Origin: Pomacea canaliculata
Lineage: Eukaryota > Mollusca > Gastropoda > Architaenioglossa > Ampullariidae
Reading direction: 5' to 3'
NCBI RefSeq assembly: GCF_003073045.1
Contig: NC_037593.1
Coordinates: forward strand, 18,652,725 to 18,716,724
DNA: 64,000 nucleotides
The translations under genes were made by a program, and so were the position numbers. Under the pieces are notes generated by a model. That model was not told the origin of the DNA. It worked only from the letters and a program-made list of their open reading frames with translations, and did not search any database. Positions 28,301 to 40,562 of this stretch are shown one piece after another (position 1 is the first letter of the stretch; every line of letters starts with the position of its first letter).

Positions 28301-31300
28301 ATTCCTAACATGCGAAGTGCGTTGTCGCACCTAGAATATTCCCCTTTCTTCATCTAGTGCCTTGCTTCACGCCTGTCACACTTATCACGTGATCATCCGA
28401 ACCCGGTACTTCTCTACTGACGACTACGACGCGTGTGCCTATATGAGATGATGAAAGCAAATAAAGAAGATCACAGTACAAAAAAAAAAAAAGGCGACAG
28501 TCACAAGTAGTGTGTTCCAGCCTCACCTGTGCCCCAGTTCGTGAGCGCTGACGGCGCCTGATGTGGCGGTGAAGTACTCCTCGACCACAGACACAGCGCT
28601 GTCGGTACACAACGTGCCGATAAAGGCGATACCTGCAATGACCACTTCATTAGATCAACGAGACCTCACACACTCGTGTCAAACATGCGGCCCGCGGGCA
28701 CGTGCGGCCCTTTGCACGCTCACCTGCGGCCCGCACAAAGGACACTGTACACGTGTGCGGACTTCATGACAACACAAAGATACAGAGGATACAACACAGT
28801 TGAGGATGTTACCAATGGTCGTCGTTGTTCCGCTCCTTTCAGCGAGATCATACCTGAAAAAGCAGAAAGGTTGTCATTTGTCCATGTCTCGTTGCTTACG
28901 AGTGTGAATATGCGATATACAGATCTTGAGTTTAATATTATTATCTCTAAATGATTGCTGTTCAAATCAGACACTACAAACAGACATGAGGCAGAAATGT
29001 GGGTACCCTGTGAAGAGCATCCAGTGGTCAGCGCGCGGGATGTTGCTGTTGGCGCCCAGCCAATCACGGAAGGCGTACAAAGTGCGCTCGGCGTCTATTT
29101 TGCCGGCACTCAGCTTGTTCCGCTCCGTCCACACCGCCTCGTGCTTCACCTGCCGTCACACGTCACACAAAGGTGAATGGAGACTACTCAATCTCTCAGA
29201 AATTTCAGCTGATGCACGAACATCTAAAGAATTAATTTCTAAGCCTTTACATTGAGCGCATATACTTATTTATGGGGATAATATTTGTACTCGCTTTGAG
29301 CAAAATTGCGTTAAAAGTGTGTTACAATTTTGTAAGTACTAGAAAAAAAATGTACACATGGTTATTCTCTAAGAGAATTAAATGCTACTCTATGCTCCTC
29401 TGTAGGTGACTAGGAGCAACAAGAAGACGAATTCTCTAAGAGGCTCGGTTCCCAGTCACTTAATCCCCAGACACTTCATCCCCGACACTTCATCCCCTAG
29501 ACTTTTAATCCCCAGACACTTCATCCCCAGACACTTAATCCCTAAACTAAATCCTTAACTATAAAAATTATGAAGTCAGCGAAAAATTTAATTGAAATTC
29601 AAATTCAAATCATGCTATTAACTTCAACGTCATTTAAACATCTACAACATTAGTTAAAGTTCATATAAGCTAGTAAATTTAATGTTCTTCAACAATATGA
29701 TATGAAAATTGTTCTTGAGTGTCGGGGATGAAGTGTCTGGGGATGAAGTGTCTGGGGATTAAAAGTCTAGGGGATGAAGTGTCGGGGATGAAGTGTCGGG
29801 GATGAAGTGTCTGGGGATTAAGTGACTGGACACCAAGAGGCTCTGCTCGATTTTTATCTATTGTTAGTATTACTTTTTCATAATCCAGTGTCATATATTA
29901 TTTTTGCTATCTTACAAGTGGGATGTTATATTTAAAATTTTACAATTTTCAAAATCTTTTTGTAACGACTCTACTTGACGGTGTTTTTTGTTCCTGATGA
30001 ATCTAACCTTTCGGTTATTTGTTCACGGTAATGCGGGAGATAACTCACATCAGTGACAACAAGGGAGACTAGCGCCACCCTGATGACCAAACTTGGGTCT
30101 ATTGCCGTTACACTAGAATAGCGTATGTCCATCTGAAAAGAAATAACTTGTCAGTCTCTGTTGATTTTACGCATAAAAGATGATAATTACATTTAACCAA
30201 AACAACTTTATATATAGAGATATTCACAAAAAGGCATACGGTGTGGACATTGCTCGTTCAAAATAAAACCTTTTAGAATTTTATATTAGCAGACCATATA
30301 TAAAAAAAAACTACCCAGTAACAAAGAAATGAAATTTCGCGGTAAACACACACACATACACACACACACACACACATAAAACTATATCGTTGATTTTTCC
30401 AGTGTATATAAATGATTAAACACAAATTCTTTTAACACCGTATTGGAACAGACCACATCATTTGAGCCGCTAGTTAATTAATCAGAGGAACCAATTCTTT
30501 CTTTTCCACGTCTGTTGTTTCTCTCTGGCCAGACGGCTAACACTCGCTCCTTCACCCAACAGCCCATATCCACTATTTTATGTCACAGCTCATATCCACT
30601 ATTTTATCTAAAGTACTAGACACTCACCAGGTTAGTCATAAAGACATAGTACAGCTTCATCTGTGCGAGGGCATCAGTTCTGTTGCCCTTTGAATATTCG
30701 AAAAACCTGTAACAAGGTATCTTTACTTATCCCAGCAATACATTATCACATGTTTCTCCATTACCTATGAATTGTCTAGTATTATCATCAATCCTTGTCT
30801 ACCTTGTCTAAATCTGATAGATTTTCACTTACAATAGTACCCAAACCCTTGTACCCTAACATATGGATTGACAGAGTGCCACGGTGTGTAAAGTTTAGTC
30901 ACCTTCACTAATACAAGGGTGACGTCATGTGACATAATCAGTCTCGTGACCTTTCATTTCCTGCTTCTTCACTTCTAAAGAATGTGTTTTTGACTCCCAA
31001 TCATTCATTCATGATTTCTTGCCGTTATTTTTTCAGTCTGTCATTCACTCACCTGTTGTAGATCTCAAAGTCAGCGATGATGATCAGCTCCACTGTGTGC
31101 GTCACGGGTGCGTCACGCTTGACATACACTCGCCCTCCACCAGCGCGACGGTTGCGCCTGACCTCTGCCCTCGCTGCTCTTCGTTCCTTGTCCATCAGAC
31201 CTGCATGAACATCCACGAAGTGCTTAACTGGTAAACATGACTAGTGACGACCCTGTAACATCACTGTCATCACACCAGACAAATCACGAGAACTAACATA

Positions 31301-33511
31301 ATCATCGTGCCTGTCATCAACAGAGAAGGGAGCGGGATCTTTCTCTCTGGTTATCTCGCCGGTCATTCCTCCATTCATTCATTCTTCTTTTTCTTTTTTT
31401 ATAATTGTCATTCTCTCTTAGAAATCGTATTTAATTATCATTTCCTTTCGTCCCCTTTCCCTTTTTTCTACCTCTCCTAAATGTGCTACGTTCATTTTTT
31501 TTTTTTTTGGTCTCTTTTTGACCTTCCCTTTATCCTATTATCTGGCAAATCGGTTTTTGGTTGTCTGTCAGGACGAAATGTGAAATTCTTCACTGTGGAA
31601 CGGTATTCTAATGCTGGTATAAAATTCATGACAGAATATCACAAAAGTGGCTGTTGTCAGGTGTGTGAGGCGATAAGGTAACAACAAGTGAATGTTACTG
31701 ACTTCGCTCGTCCAGAAAATCGTGGCCGAAGTTGATGGTGGTCAGAATGCGCTTGAGAATATGAGTTCTTCCATCAACATGCATAGGTAAGAGGTCACGA
31801 CTTGGGGTCAGAAGAAACTGTGTTCCGTTAATGAGCAGCGGTCCTTCCTGGAGGTCAAAGAAAACAAAGTAGACAGCGATGATAGGATTAATTGGGTAAG
31901 CTCGACCATGATGAAAAATATAGGTATCAAGCAACGTTCTCAAAAGTTCTGTTTCCCGGAAACACTATCAAGAAAAAACATTCACGTTGTCTAAATATCA
32001 CCACGTGGACATATTGTACCGTCTGCATTGTACTAAGCCGGTAGTGTCTACCCAAGTACCATAATGAGAAATTATTACCAAATCAAACGGCTGAAGATAC
32101 TGATTGACCCGCCGGACCACGATGGCGGCCATAGACTCGACACCATGGTAAAAGCTGGATTCCTGAAATGACTGGAATAAAAACTCACACATCAGTCCAT
32201 CATCATAGCACCAGTGATAGTAGTAATACTGGTGTACGTGTATGTCTATGCCAGAAAAATATTTCATTAATTTTTACTTAAAGACGTTAACCATGGGCAA
32301 ACAACTCGACATTCGCCCATATACGAATTCCTTTTGTAAGGAAGGCTTACCCCCCTCCATCCTCAAGGTAGAGTACACTACCAGAGTCTGGTGTCTTCTC
32401 CATAGATATTTTATTTTTAAAAAGTTTTTTCTTTAAAATTATATGGATTAAAAATGTTGGTTTGCTGGTTTTGAATAAGGCATCATGGCCACTGCTCTAT
32501 AACTATGACACCAGGGGCAAAGCTACATCTGGGGTGTCTGGACACCACTTCACACCTACGGAGACAAGACGCTTGCCCTAGAGTTTCCCATCTTGCCCCC
32601 AGGACAACGCTTACCCTTACTTCATAGCTCCGGCCTCTTAGGGTCGGACAAGTATTTATTTTACACTTAAAACATTTACTTCCCGGTTATACAGACACTT
32701 CTCAAGAGGTAGATATGGAAGCTGACGTGCACACGCCTACAGACCCACTGACATGGGTCAACCTGTATTCCCGAGTTACACAGACACTGTCAACAACTAC
32801 TTCTACAGTTATATATGTAGTTTCTATAAAATCACCAAGAGACGGACCTGTAGTCCCTGAGTTTTTTGCTCCACGCAGTGCCCGTTGTTAAGAGTGTAGA
32901 CAGGGAAGTTCAAGGTCGCCAAGGCGTTGCGCCGCAACCGTAACCTGACCTCCTGACCCCGTGACGTCAGAGCAACAAGAATCTCGTCGGGCATGTTGTC
33001 GACCGTCGATGATCTAGTTTGTCTGGGTCTGTGCTTCGACTGCAAGTGGCTGACTTGAACTGTCTCTGAAACAAAAGATCTTTTTAAAATGTCCAGAGCT
33101 GGTGTCTTGACGAGAAAATTCTCCTGAGTGACTAGTCGGTCTTCTTCTTCCTCTTCTTCTTCTTCGTTTCCATAAGCACACCTTGCTGGCTGATTGTTAT
33201 TAAGAGATGTTCTTAAATTCTTAGCATCAAGTTACACGTACTAGTCTTTGCTTATTTCTTAATATTTGTTATTTATAAATGAATCTGTTTCCAGTCGTCA
33301 TGACAATAAAATATTACCACAATATTCAAAAGAAAATATCCTACCCTTGCTATAATAACCTATTGAAGGTAACATTCAAAATATAATATAAAGTAGCCGA
33401 CTTACCGTAATATTCAAAATGTCTTTCATCAAAAAAGACAGCAGAAACAAGAACCATAGTCAGGACAACCAGAGCTGCGGCAAGGGTGGCGGAGGGGCTG
33501 TAGAAGTGCAT
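25384..33511 (-). CDS. Secreted ADAMTS-type zinc metalloprotease (M12B, reprolysin), no thrombospondin repeats
   Basis: Fifteen exons join in phase: 33511-33406, 33065-32848, 32162-32079, 31847-31703, 31200-31053, 30706-30628, 30132-30049, 29149-29007, 28853-28813, 28632-28527, 27967-27806, 27533-27413, 27061-26948, 26437-26386, 25772-25384; about 663 residues. An N-terminal hydrophobic stretch (about 9-28) is a signal peptide or anchor. A prodomain follows, ending at a furin-type site RNRR (200-203). The reprolysin domain starts near HTVELIIIAD (about 216) and carries HELGHSMDADHD (380-391): zinc ligands H380, H384, H390, catalytic E381; Met-turn M406. The usual Gly of HExxHxxGxxHD is Asp. 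Then come a cysteine-rich module (GGLYLDADAQCEL, WCELGLCV), a CCRTC-ending PLAC-like piece and a Ser/Thr/Pro-rich tail. Expected to cut extracellular matrix or surface proteins. Two donors (GTCCGT, GTCGGT) are weak. An intronic minisatellite and a fold-back element lie inside the gene. Confidence 0.88.
27556..27720. repeat. Intronic minisatellite of about 56 bp carrying TGACGTCA sites
   Basis: About three imperfect units, each with CGTCA(C/T)TGACAC, AAAGTATTGACGTCA and ACTAGACACGT stretches. Three perfect TGACGTCA octamers (27625-27632, 27677-27684, 27703-27710) match the CRE consensus. It lies between exons 11 and 12 of the metalloprotease gene. Confidence 0.85.
28110..28137. repeat. TG/TA dinucleotide repeat
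   Basis: Short GT then AT dinucleotide run in a metalloprotease intron, followed by irregular GT-rich sequence to about 28260. Confidence 0.8.
28676..28745. mobile_element. Possible hAT-like fragment
   Basis: GC-rich stretch with CAAACATGCGGCCCGCGGGC and a second GCGGCCCGCAC near its right edge. The wording resembles hAT non-autonomous termini, but I find no matching ends or target duplication, so the assignment is weak. It sits in an intron of the metalloprotease gene. Confidence 0.3.
29438..29843. mobile_element. Mutator-like fold-back MITE in a metalloprotease intron
   Basis: A 9-base direct duplication AAGAGGCTC (29438-29446 and 29835-29843) flanks an element of 388 bases. The termini are inverted: GGTTCCCAGTCACTTAATCC on the left and the complement of GGTGTCCAGTCACTTAATCC on the right. 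Each arm is built of short tandem units of the type CCCCAGACACTTCAT, about five left and six right, around an AT-rich core of about 170 bases. A 9-bp duplication fits Mutator-like elements. No transposase is present. The element sits between exons 7 and 8 of the metalloprotease gene. Confidence 0.8.
30346..30377. repeat. (CA)n microsatellite
   Basis: About 15 CA units with one interruption, in an intron of the metalloprotease gene. Confidence 0.9.
30566..30610. repeat. Tandem duplication of about 26 bp
   Basis: Two units share CATATCCACTATTTTAT, in a metalloprotease intron. Confidence 0.75.
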
Positions 33512-33877
33512 TTTGATGGTGCTGGACCTTCTGTCTTCCCAAAGGACAGAAGGCCAGGAGTGTAAATGATGAAGTAGAGATTTTCATAATCTTATCACAT
33601 TTCACAAAGCAATGTATTATATCGTTAGTTCTTAAATTATAATTATTAAAATTAGCAAGAAATGTTTGGCATTTTTCACGTGGTCTGTATGTAAGGACTA
33701 TTCTCACCTCCTTTATAACTACTTTAAAGGTTTGTGCAAATCATTGCAACAGTTTCTTGAAAAAAATTTACTTGCTTCTCGCATTAGCAGCACTTAATTT
33801 GTAGAGTTAAGAAAAAGAGGACTGAGCAGTTTAGAATACTTCAGTTTACATGGTGAAACTAACTTATCTTTTGTACA

Positions 33878-34588
33878 TACAGTGATACCTCGGTTCTAGA
33901 ACATAATTCGTTCCGGGAGGACGGTCGAGAACCAAATTGTTCGAGAACCGAAGCAATGAAACCCATAGGAAATAATGGAAACTGGATTAATTCGTTCCAA
34001 GCCCCAGAAAATGCCTATTTACTGGCCTAATTTGTATATAATATGTAGAAAAACATGAGTCTCAACAAGAAATAAGAAATAAACGTGTATTTATTAAAAC
34101 AAAACAAAAAATAAATAAAATGTACTGTACAGTACAGTAAATTGTGTTTCATTTACTGTACCTGTAACAAACTTTATGGCAGGAGGGAATGAATGTGGAG
34201 GGAGGAGGGAAGGGGGATGGTTATTGTTTTGAAGGGGAGTCCTCTTCAATAAAAACAGAGGGTAACTGCTCTTCGGGTGTTTCTGTTCTCTGTATCTTTT
34301 GCTGAGGAGAATCAGAATCTTGCTCTGCAGTTGCTTGTCTAATTTCTTTACGGAAGAATTTGTCAATTGTTTGCTGTTTTTTTTCTCCTCTGCACTCACA
34401 CTGATGACGCAAGCAAGGCGCGCTGGGCAGAATGAACGCCATTCGGCTCAACTCGGCTCATCTCGGACGTTCGGATGTTCGAGTTCCAAATATTTGTTCG
34501 GATTCCAAGACAAAATTTTCTCGAATTTCCTGGTCGAATACCGATTTGGTCGAAAGTCAAGGCGTTCGAGAACCGAGGTATCACTGTA
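33878..34588 (-). mobile_element. Tigger/pogo-like DNA transposon, internally deleted
   Basis: Inverted termini CAGTGATACCTCGGTTCT (left, from 33880) and its complement (right, to 34586) are flanked by TA on both sides, as for Tc1/mariner-pogo elements; the body is 707 bases. The minus strand between about 34451 and 34221 reads a short frame with KKQQTIDKFFRK followed by an acidic, Ser/Pro-rich end. This resembles the C-terminal tail of Tigger/jerky-type transposases. The DNA-binding and DDE catalytic parts are gone, so the copy is not autonomous. It lies about 370 bases upstream of the metalloprotease start. Confidence 0.8.
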
Positions 34589-34849
34589 TTATAAACAGGA
34601 AGCTGAACATACTGTCTTAGAACACACTTGTTAACGCATTAAGTACATATTTACTCCATGCGGACCTAGTGTCGGCATCTTTGACAAGAAAGATTTTGCC
34701 CACTTCTGTTCCACCTGCCACTTATCCTCCGTTAAACTCAGGTTATAAAAGATTTTATTTACTTTGATGTCACATGACAGTGAAAGCCGTTGTAAACAGA
34801 GAAAGGTGAGTGATATGAAATCTTAAGTAAATATTTTCTTGCACACACA

Positions 34850-34880
<31 letters not shown>

Positions 34881-37800
34881 TGACAATTCTGGGTTCTAAC
34901 AGTCTACAGTCAACATCAATGTTTGAATTCATTTTGATGGTGTAATAATGTCGGCAAGACAGAAAGAGATGTCATAAAAGTTTATTTATTTCTCTTCCAT
35001 AAAAGCAATAGCTTTCCATCACGTTTCTTTAATCTCTCTCTTTCCTCCTCTTTCCAGTGCTCTTTCAATCCTACAGGAAAACAAATGTATGGCCACTCTG
35101 TTCAATCTGTTGTTCTTACTTTTGATGTGTAGTTTGGAAATGAATTGAAAACAGCTTCTTCAGTTCCATCAATTTTGAAAAGGGAAAAAGAGGTCACGAA
35201 GAAAGGACAAAGAGAGCGAACTGGGTCAGCAGACACTCGCCGCTAGCCTGTGATGGCGACTGACAAGAAAATAGTCTGGCTATGTGGGCTGTGAGATGTA
35301 TTTTTACCATCAAAGGAGAGTGTAAGAAAGGTGGGGGAAGATTTGCTAGAAGAGTAAACCTGAGGATAAAACATGATAGTTTTGGTGAACAATACTTGTA
35401 AAGGAATGTGCTACCTAGACTCAAAATGGCTGACTTCGAAGAATATGTTGGGGTTTTTTTTCATATCTTGCAGCCTCCTGTGTTCCAGATTTTCTTTTGT
35501 TGTTAAAGGTCTACAAGAGTGCAAAATATGTGATCTCATAGGTGGAGCTCAGTCCGCCATACAGTTTTCGAAATTATGAGTGATTACTGCTCATTGCTGC
35601 CACCGACACCAACAGCGGCACCAACACTGGGTTGTCGAGATCCAAGCCTGCTGATGCCACTATTAATGGAAAATTTCAACACCATGAAGAAATGAATTCT
35701 CACCACTTAAAGTATGGTCTCAGCTTTCCTATTGGTTGTAGCATTGACAACGTCAGCATATATATGCATATTTCTGAGGTTAGAGTTCTAAACTATTTCT
35801 GTGGGTGATGGTTCAACTCCACAAGAATTCCGACCATGCCGCCTTTAAGAAAAAAATTTGTTTTTTAATTGTGCTTAAAATCCTTATCATTTTGTAGTCA
35901 ACCCTGACTACCTGCAGCCAGCCCGCCACGTTGGCCTCCTCACACCATGACCTCAGCCCAGTCGTGCCCGCCATTTTCTGGGGTATGTGTCACGTCCACT
36001 TCATGTTCCCCGGCGTACGTCACATTCCCCACTGACAGCCGTGCGTGGGGAGAGAGCTAACGAGGTGCAGGCTCCCATTCTGGAGCTAATTAATCTGCCC
36101 TTGGCCCCGTGAAAGTTCCTTTGCCCTTCTGGGGAACGGAAGAACAGTTGTCTAGAAGGTTCGAAACAAGCGATGGCTTTGAACATTGTACAGTATTCTC
36201 TTTCTCTCTGTGTCTTTCTCTCCACCCTCCCTCCTTCACACATCCCCCTACACACCAACAGGGACACGTCAACTGGTCTTTACTCCTGTTGAGAAACAGC
36301 TTGCCCACAATGGAATCTACAAGCTGCATTTACTGACTTCCACAAGGCGTGGGTAGTGTTTGAAGACAAGTTTCATAACAGCTTGTTATCTTGTTACAAA
36401 TGTTACAGCAGGGAAAACGTTTAGAAAATCAGTTAAAAAAAGTATTACGCTCGTGTTAAGGTATGTAATAGTGTTAGTAATCATAGCTTATCACAATTCT
36501 TTGACTGTTTAACAGTTTTCTTATTATTTATAAACTCATTAGCTCGAGAGATACTGTCCAACGGCAGATACCCAGCTTTCATATCGTCGGGTATCTAGAG
36601 ACACATTATAAAAAAACACATTTTAAATTTAAAATTTATTTTAAGGTCCCATTCCCAAGCTGAATATTGAACTTTCAAATGTATCGGATGGTCTTGTTCT
36701 CTGTGGCGAGCATTTAAAAGATTTAGACTGATGTATCCCTAACAGTAAAATCCTCTTCAAGAATATGACAGTCTGTAGTGGATACGGATATTTAATTTAT
36801 CCTCCGTCCGAGCGGTTAACTAGTATTAGTGCATTAGCTGATTTTGGTTTGACTATAATTAACGGGTAAAAAAAAAATAATTGTAGGTCCTTTACAGAAT
36901 TAGTCTACAATTTTAAGTACCATGAAGGGAGGTTTTTTTAAAAAAATTAATGCTGCAGATTTAAATAAAACAAAAAAATCACCATGGAAATAACTGACAC
37001 CCACAAACCAAAAGATGACATTACAGTTCTAACAAATTGTCTAAAAGTCATGTGCAAACATCACCAACCTGAATATGAAAGTACACAAGGTGGAAAAGCA
37101 GAGCTGTCACCAAGAGAAGCGAATGGGCGGGAGCAGAGGTCCTCCGCTGCTGAGCAAGCAAGACTGAAGCAGCATGATGCTCACTGATGATGGCTTATAA
37201 AGCCGCATGACAACCAGTATCAGTACGATATTCCGATGGTGACATAATTCAGCTAGCCCCGTAGTTTTGGTTTGTTTTGTTTTTGGCAAGGTTGTTTGCT
37301 GGCGAGCTGCTCGTTGCCACACTTGTTTGATTGCCTGTGCAATTTCGAGTTTGTTTGTTTTTTTGCGGGGGTTGTTTATTGTTTCTTTATTGCTTAAAAA
37401 ACTTAACTTGGTTGAGTATTATCTGGACTTCGTTGTAGGAGTTCACTGACAGTACATTTTATGGTGGTGGCAGCTCTAAAGCAGCCATCTACTTTAAAAG
37501 TAATGAAAATTACATAAAGCATCGTTATTTCGTTTTAGTACTCTCTTTAACTATCTCAGTTTTTGTAAGTATATTTTATGCTGCAAGAAGGACCTCGCCC
37601 AAAGGGAGTCAAGTGAATTCAGACAGAAATGAAAACAAATAGTAATGATACTAGATAATAATAATTGTGACTTTATGGAATTCGTGTCAGTGCTGCAGCT
37701 GCAAGGTCCTAAGACAGTTCTTTAGTCACTCGTTCCTCAATGACAGATAGTAAGTATTCTTTAATTAAATCCATGCCTAAATACTAAAAGCATGTATAGA

Positions 37801-40541
37801 ACCGTCTTCTTGGACAAAGATTCTAGTGAAAGCATTATAGTCATCAAACAGAAAATTTGAGAAAAACTCTTTTAAAAACGAACCTTCAGACAGCTCCTTC
37901 CCATAGAACATTCTAGAAACAAATTTCAAAAGTCAGATATATTTATTATTCATATTCTCATTTCTCTCTCTATATATATATATATCTCGTAATGAAGGCC
38001 ACCCCGTTCAGATACAGAAGAATATGGTGTTGCAGTTGATGGTGCTTTGCGTAAACAAAGTTGGAAGTACAGACTGTTTCTGGATGTGAAACGTGGACTT
38101 AGTATTCCGATAAGGAGAGGAGAGTCCAGTCAAGAACAAGTACCCGAGAAGACTCCTCGTGATCCCATACAGGGACATTGTCTAAAGCAGGGTGGTCACA
38201 TCCGTAGGACACCAGGGACCTTACAAGCCTTGGCTGACAAGCACGAAGAAGTGGACAAGTCGCCGTGGAAGATCTTCTCGCCATCGGACAACAAGGGGGT
38301 GGGGCGGGGATGTCAGGTGCTGCCTCCATGTTTGTGCTCCCTCCAGCGACTGGTGCTACTCTTATTCAAGAAACAAAGGAAGAAGCTTTTACTTAATGTG
38401 TGTTTGGAATATTCTTGTTGGCTTCTGGGTAGAATGGGAGGTCACGTGCTCTGTGTGGGTCCTGAATCCTCGTCTTGTAAGGGAGAGGGTGTTAGGTTTC
38501 ATATTTGTTGGATGTTGTTACTGCTGTCTTGCTTTGACCCAGGGTTGCCACCAGTGCTTCTCTAGCAGCTGTTGACCTTACCCGACAAGTATGTATGAAT
38601 ATTTATGCACAGGGATGAATATCATGGTGGAAGCGACTGTGTGCCTTGTGTGTCTGGGTTTTTTCCACTGATGTTAAATTTATTTTAATGTTTATCGTCT
38701 TATATTAATGTTATTGGTGTATGGTTTTCTCTTTGTATATTATGGAATAAAATAAAAAAACGAACGAATGAATGACGAAATTGTCTGAAGGGAATAAGCA
38801 AAACACAGGTTTACATCTTTGAAAAATGAATGTAAGAACAGTGTTGTGATCGTTCTGAGTCTCGTTCAAGTCTTCAAGTCTCTTCTTGACTCGTTCTTTC
38901 CTTCTATCATTCAGTGTTGCTGCGATGGGGCGCATGAATACACAGAAGAAAAATGTGATTCTCAACTTCTACAGAAACGTGAAGTATAAATCACAGTTCT
39001 ACACGATATTTACTACCAAACACAAGTAAAGGGAAGTCATTGTTTAATACAATACTGATTGCCAGCTTTGGTACTCTCCCTTAGTGTATAAACACGTGTC
39101 ACTTGAAAACAGGAAACAACACTGTATATTGTAGCAACAAATAATTATGCTAGAACTTTGTCGTGAAAATTAATACTTTAAACATAACAATGTAACAGCA
39201 ATATAATGCGAGCAATACAACAGACAATGGAGACACTGACAGAAGTTGTCGTCATGTTGACACAACACACTGCTCATGAAACAAATGGTGGTAGTGCTAT
39301 ACAGGTAAACATTATTCGTCATCATCTAATACATTTCAACGTTTTCGTCATCGTGGCAGATAACAGAGCAGTAAAAATGTCTGCTGCACTTGATGCCCTC
39401 AAAGTCTCAATTCTGTGTTTCTCCTCACGGCGAACTAACGGTAACGGCACGTGTCCTTCCTTCAACACTCTGTCCTGCTTTGATTGAAAGAATTTGTAAA
39501 TAGTGCAAATAGTATAAATACAAATTAATTAGTCTGTATAAACACAAATTAGTTAATCTTTATAAACACAAGGCGTTTATAGTATAAAAACATTATGGTG
39601 TTTATATCCTCGCTTGACTTCTACATATACATATCGTGTACATCGCTCGCACCTTTGTGTGTGTTTTGTTCGTGTGTTGTTTGTTTGTAAATGTGTGTTG
39701 TTTGTGTGTGTGTGTGTGTGCGGTTTGTGTGTGATAGAAATACATGGTGGGTATGAAAGTAAACAACAGTGTAAGAGTTGGCGTGTGCTCGAGACTGTTG
39801 AGACTGTCACAGTGTCACGGATGTTGAGTGTCACAGTGTCACGGATGTTGAGTGTCACAGTGTCGCGGATGTTGAGTGTCACAGTGTCACAGATGTCACT
39901 GGCGTTTTCAAGGGAACTCGAATATGTCATAGTCACGTTGTCAAAAACACATTTCACATGTGATTACTTGTGTGGGTGTTTGTGCGTGTGTTGATGTTTG
40001 TATATTTATAGTTTTCAGAGCGTGTCAACGACATAAACAATTCATATATATAATAAATATGTATTAACTGGAGGCATGCTTCACTTAAAAGCACCAGATG
40101 AACAAAAGCAAAATAATTTTGAACGTTGACTGACTTCCACGAGAGTTACAATGAGTTAACTTCATACAGAGAAAAGTGCGTGCTATGTATTATTATTATT
40201 ATTATTATAAACGAGAGTTCCCAACAGCATTTCTTCCGCCTGACAGACGTCAGAGAGAAAAGCAAGGGATGCTCGATTTCTTGTCTTATAGCTTGTCTGA
40301 TTGCTTGTCCATTTATTCTTTTGTGTTGGATTTAAGGCGACAGTTTAAAGTAGACTTTCACATGACAAGTACGGTACATGCAAAAGAAGTATATGAAAAA
40401 GGTGTTTGACTGCATTTTTCTTTCTCTGCAAGCCTTCATGCTTTTTTCATCACATATTCTTTGTATTATTTAAAATAGTTCATCCTCCACAGTGGAGGGA
40501 CATTAGCTGCACTGTTCAACCTGAGACAGCCGTTCCTGTTG
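34589..40541. other. Gene-free stretch between metalloprotease and GAREM gene
   Basis: About 6 kb without a supportable gene. It contains (TC)n/(AC)n repeats at about 34846-34880, AT-rich DNA, and a minisatellite at 39.8 kb. The longest frame (38047-38565, plus strand) lacks an early ATG and any domain and is not accepted as a gene. The promoter of the metalloprotease probably lies at the left edge. Confidence 0.5.
39805..39896. repeat. 24-bp minisatellite
   Basis: Nearly four units of a 24-base repeat containing GTGTCACGGATGTTGAGTGT with few changes. An open frame through it on both strands is a by-product of the unit length being a multiple of three. Confidence 0.9.
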
Positions 40542-40547
40542 TTTATT
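40542..40547 (-). promoter_or_regulatory. Poly(A) signal of the GAREM gene
   Basis: AATAAA on the minus strand, about 16 bases after the stop codon. The distance is short but workable; use is inferred. Confidence 0.4.
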
Positions 40548-40562
40548 TTCTAGAAAAAAAAC

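Noticed and set aside
38047-38565. A 172-codon plus-strand open frame, followed about 180 bases later by AATAAA
   Set aside because: The frame has no ATG until far inside (start is TTG), no domain I recognise, and no supported splice sites. It is within reach of chance for a window this long.
39805-39896. A CRISPR-like repeat array
   Set aside because: Units are directly adjacent without unique spacers and the genome is animal; it is a minisatellite.
39577-39994. Overlapping 126-codon frames on both strands
   Set aside because: They owe their length to a 24-bp minisatellite with no stop in any unit.
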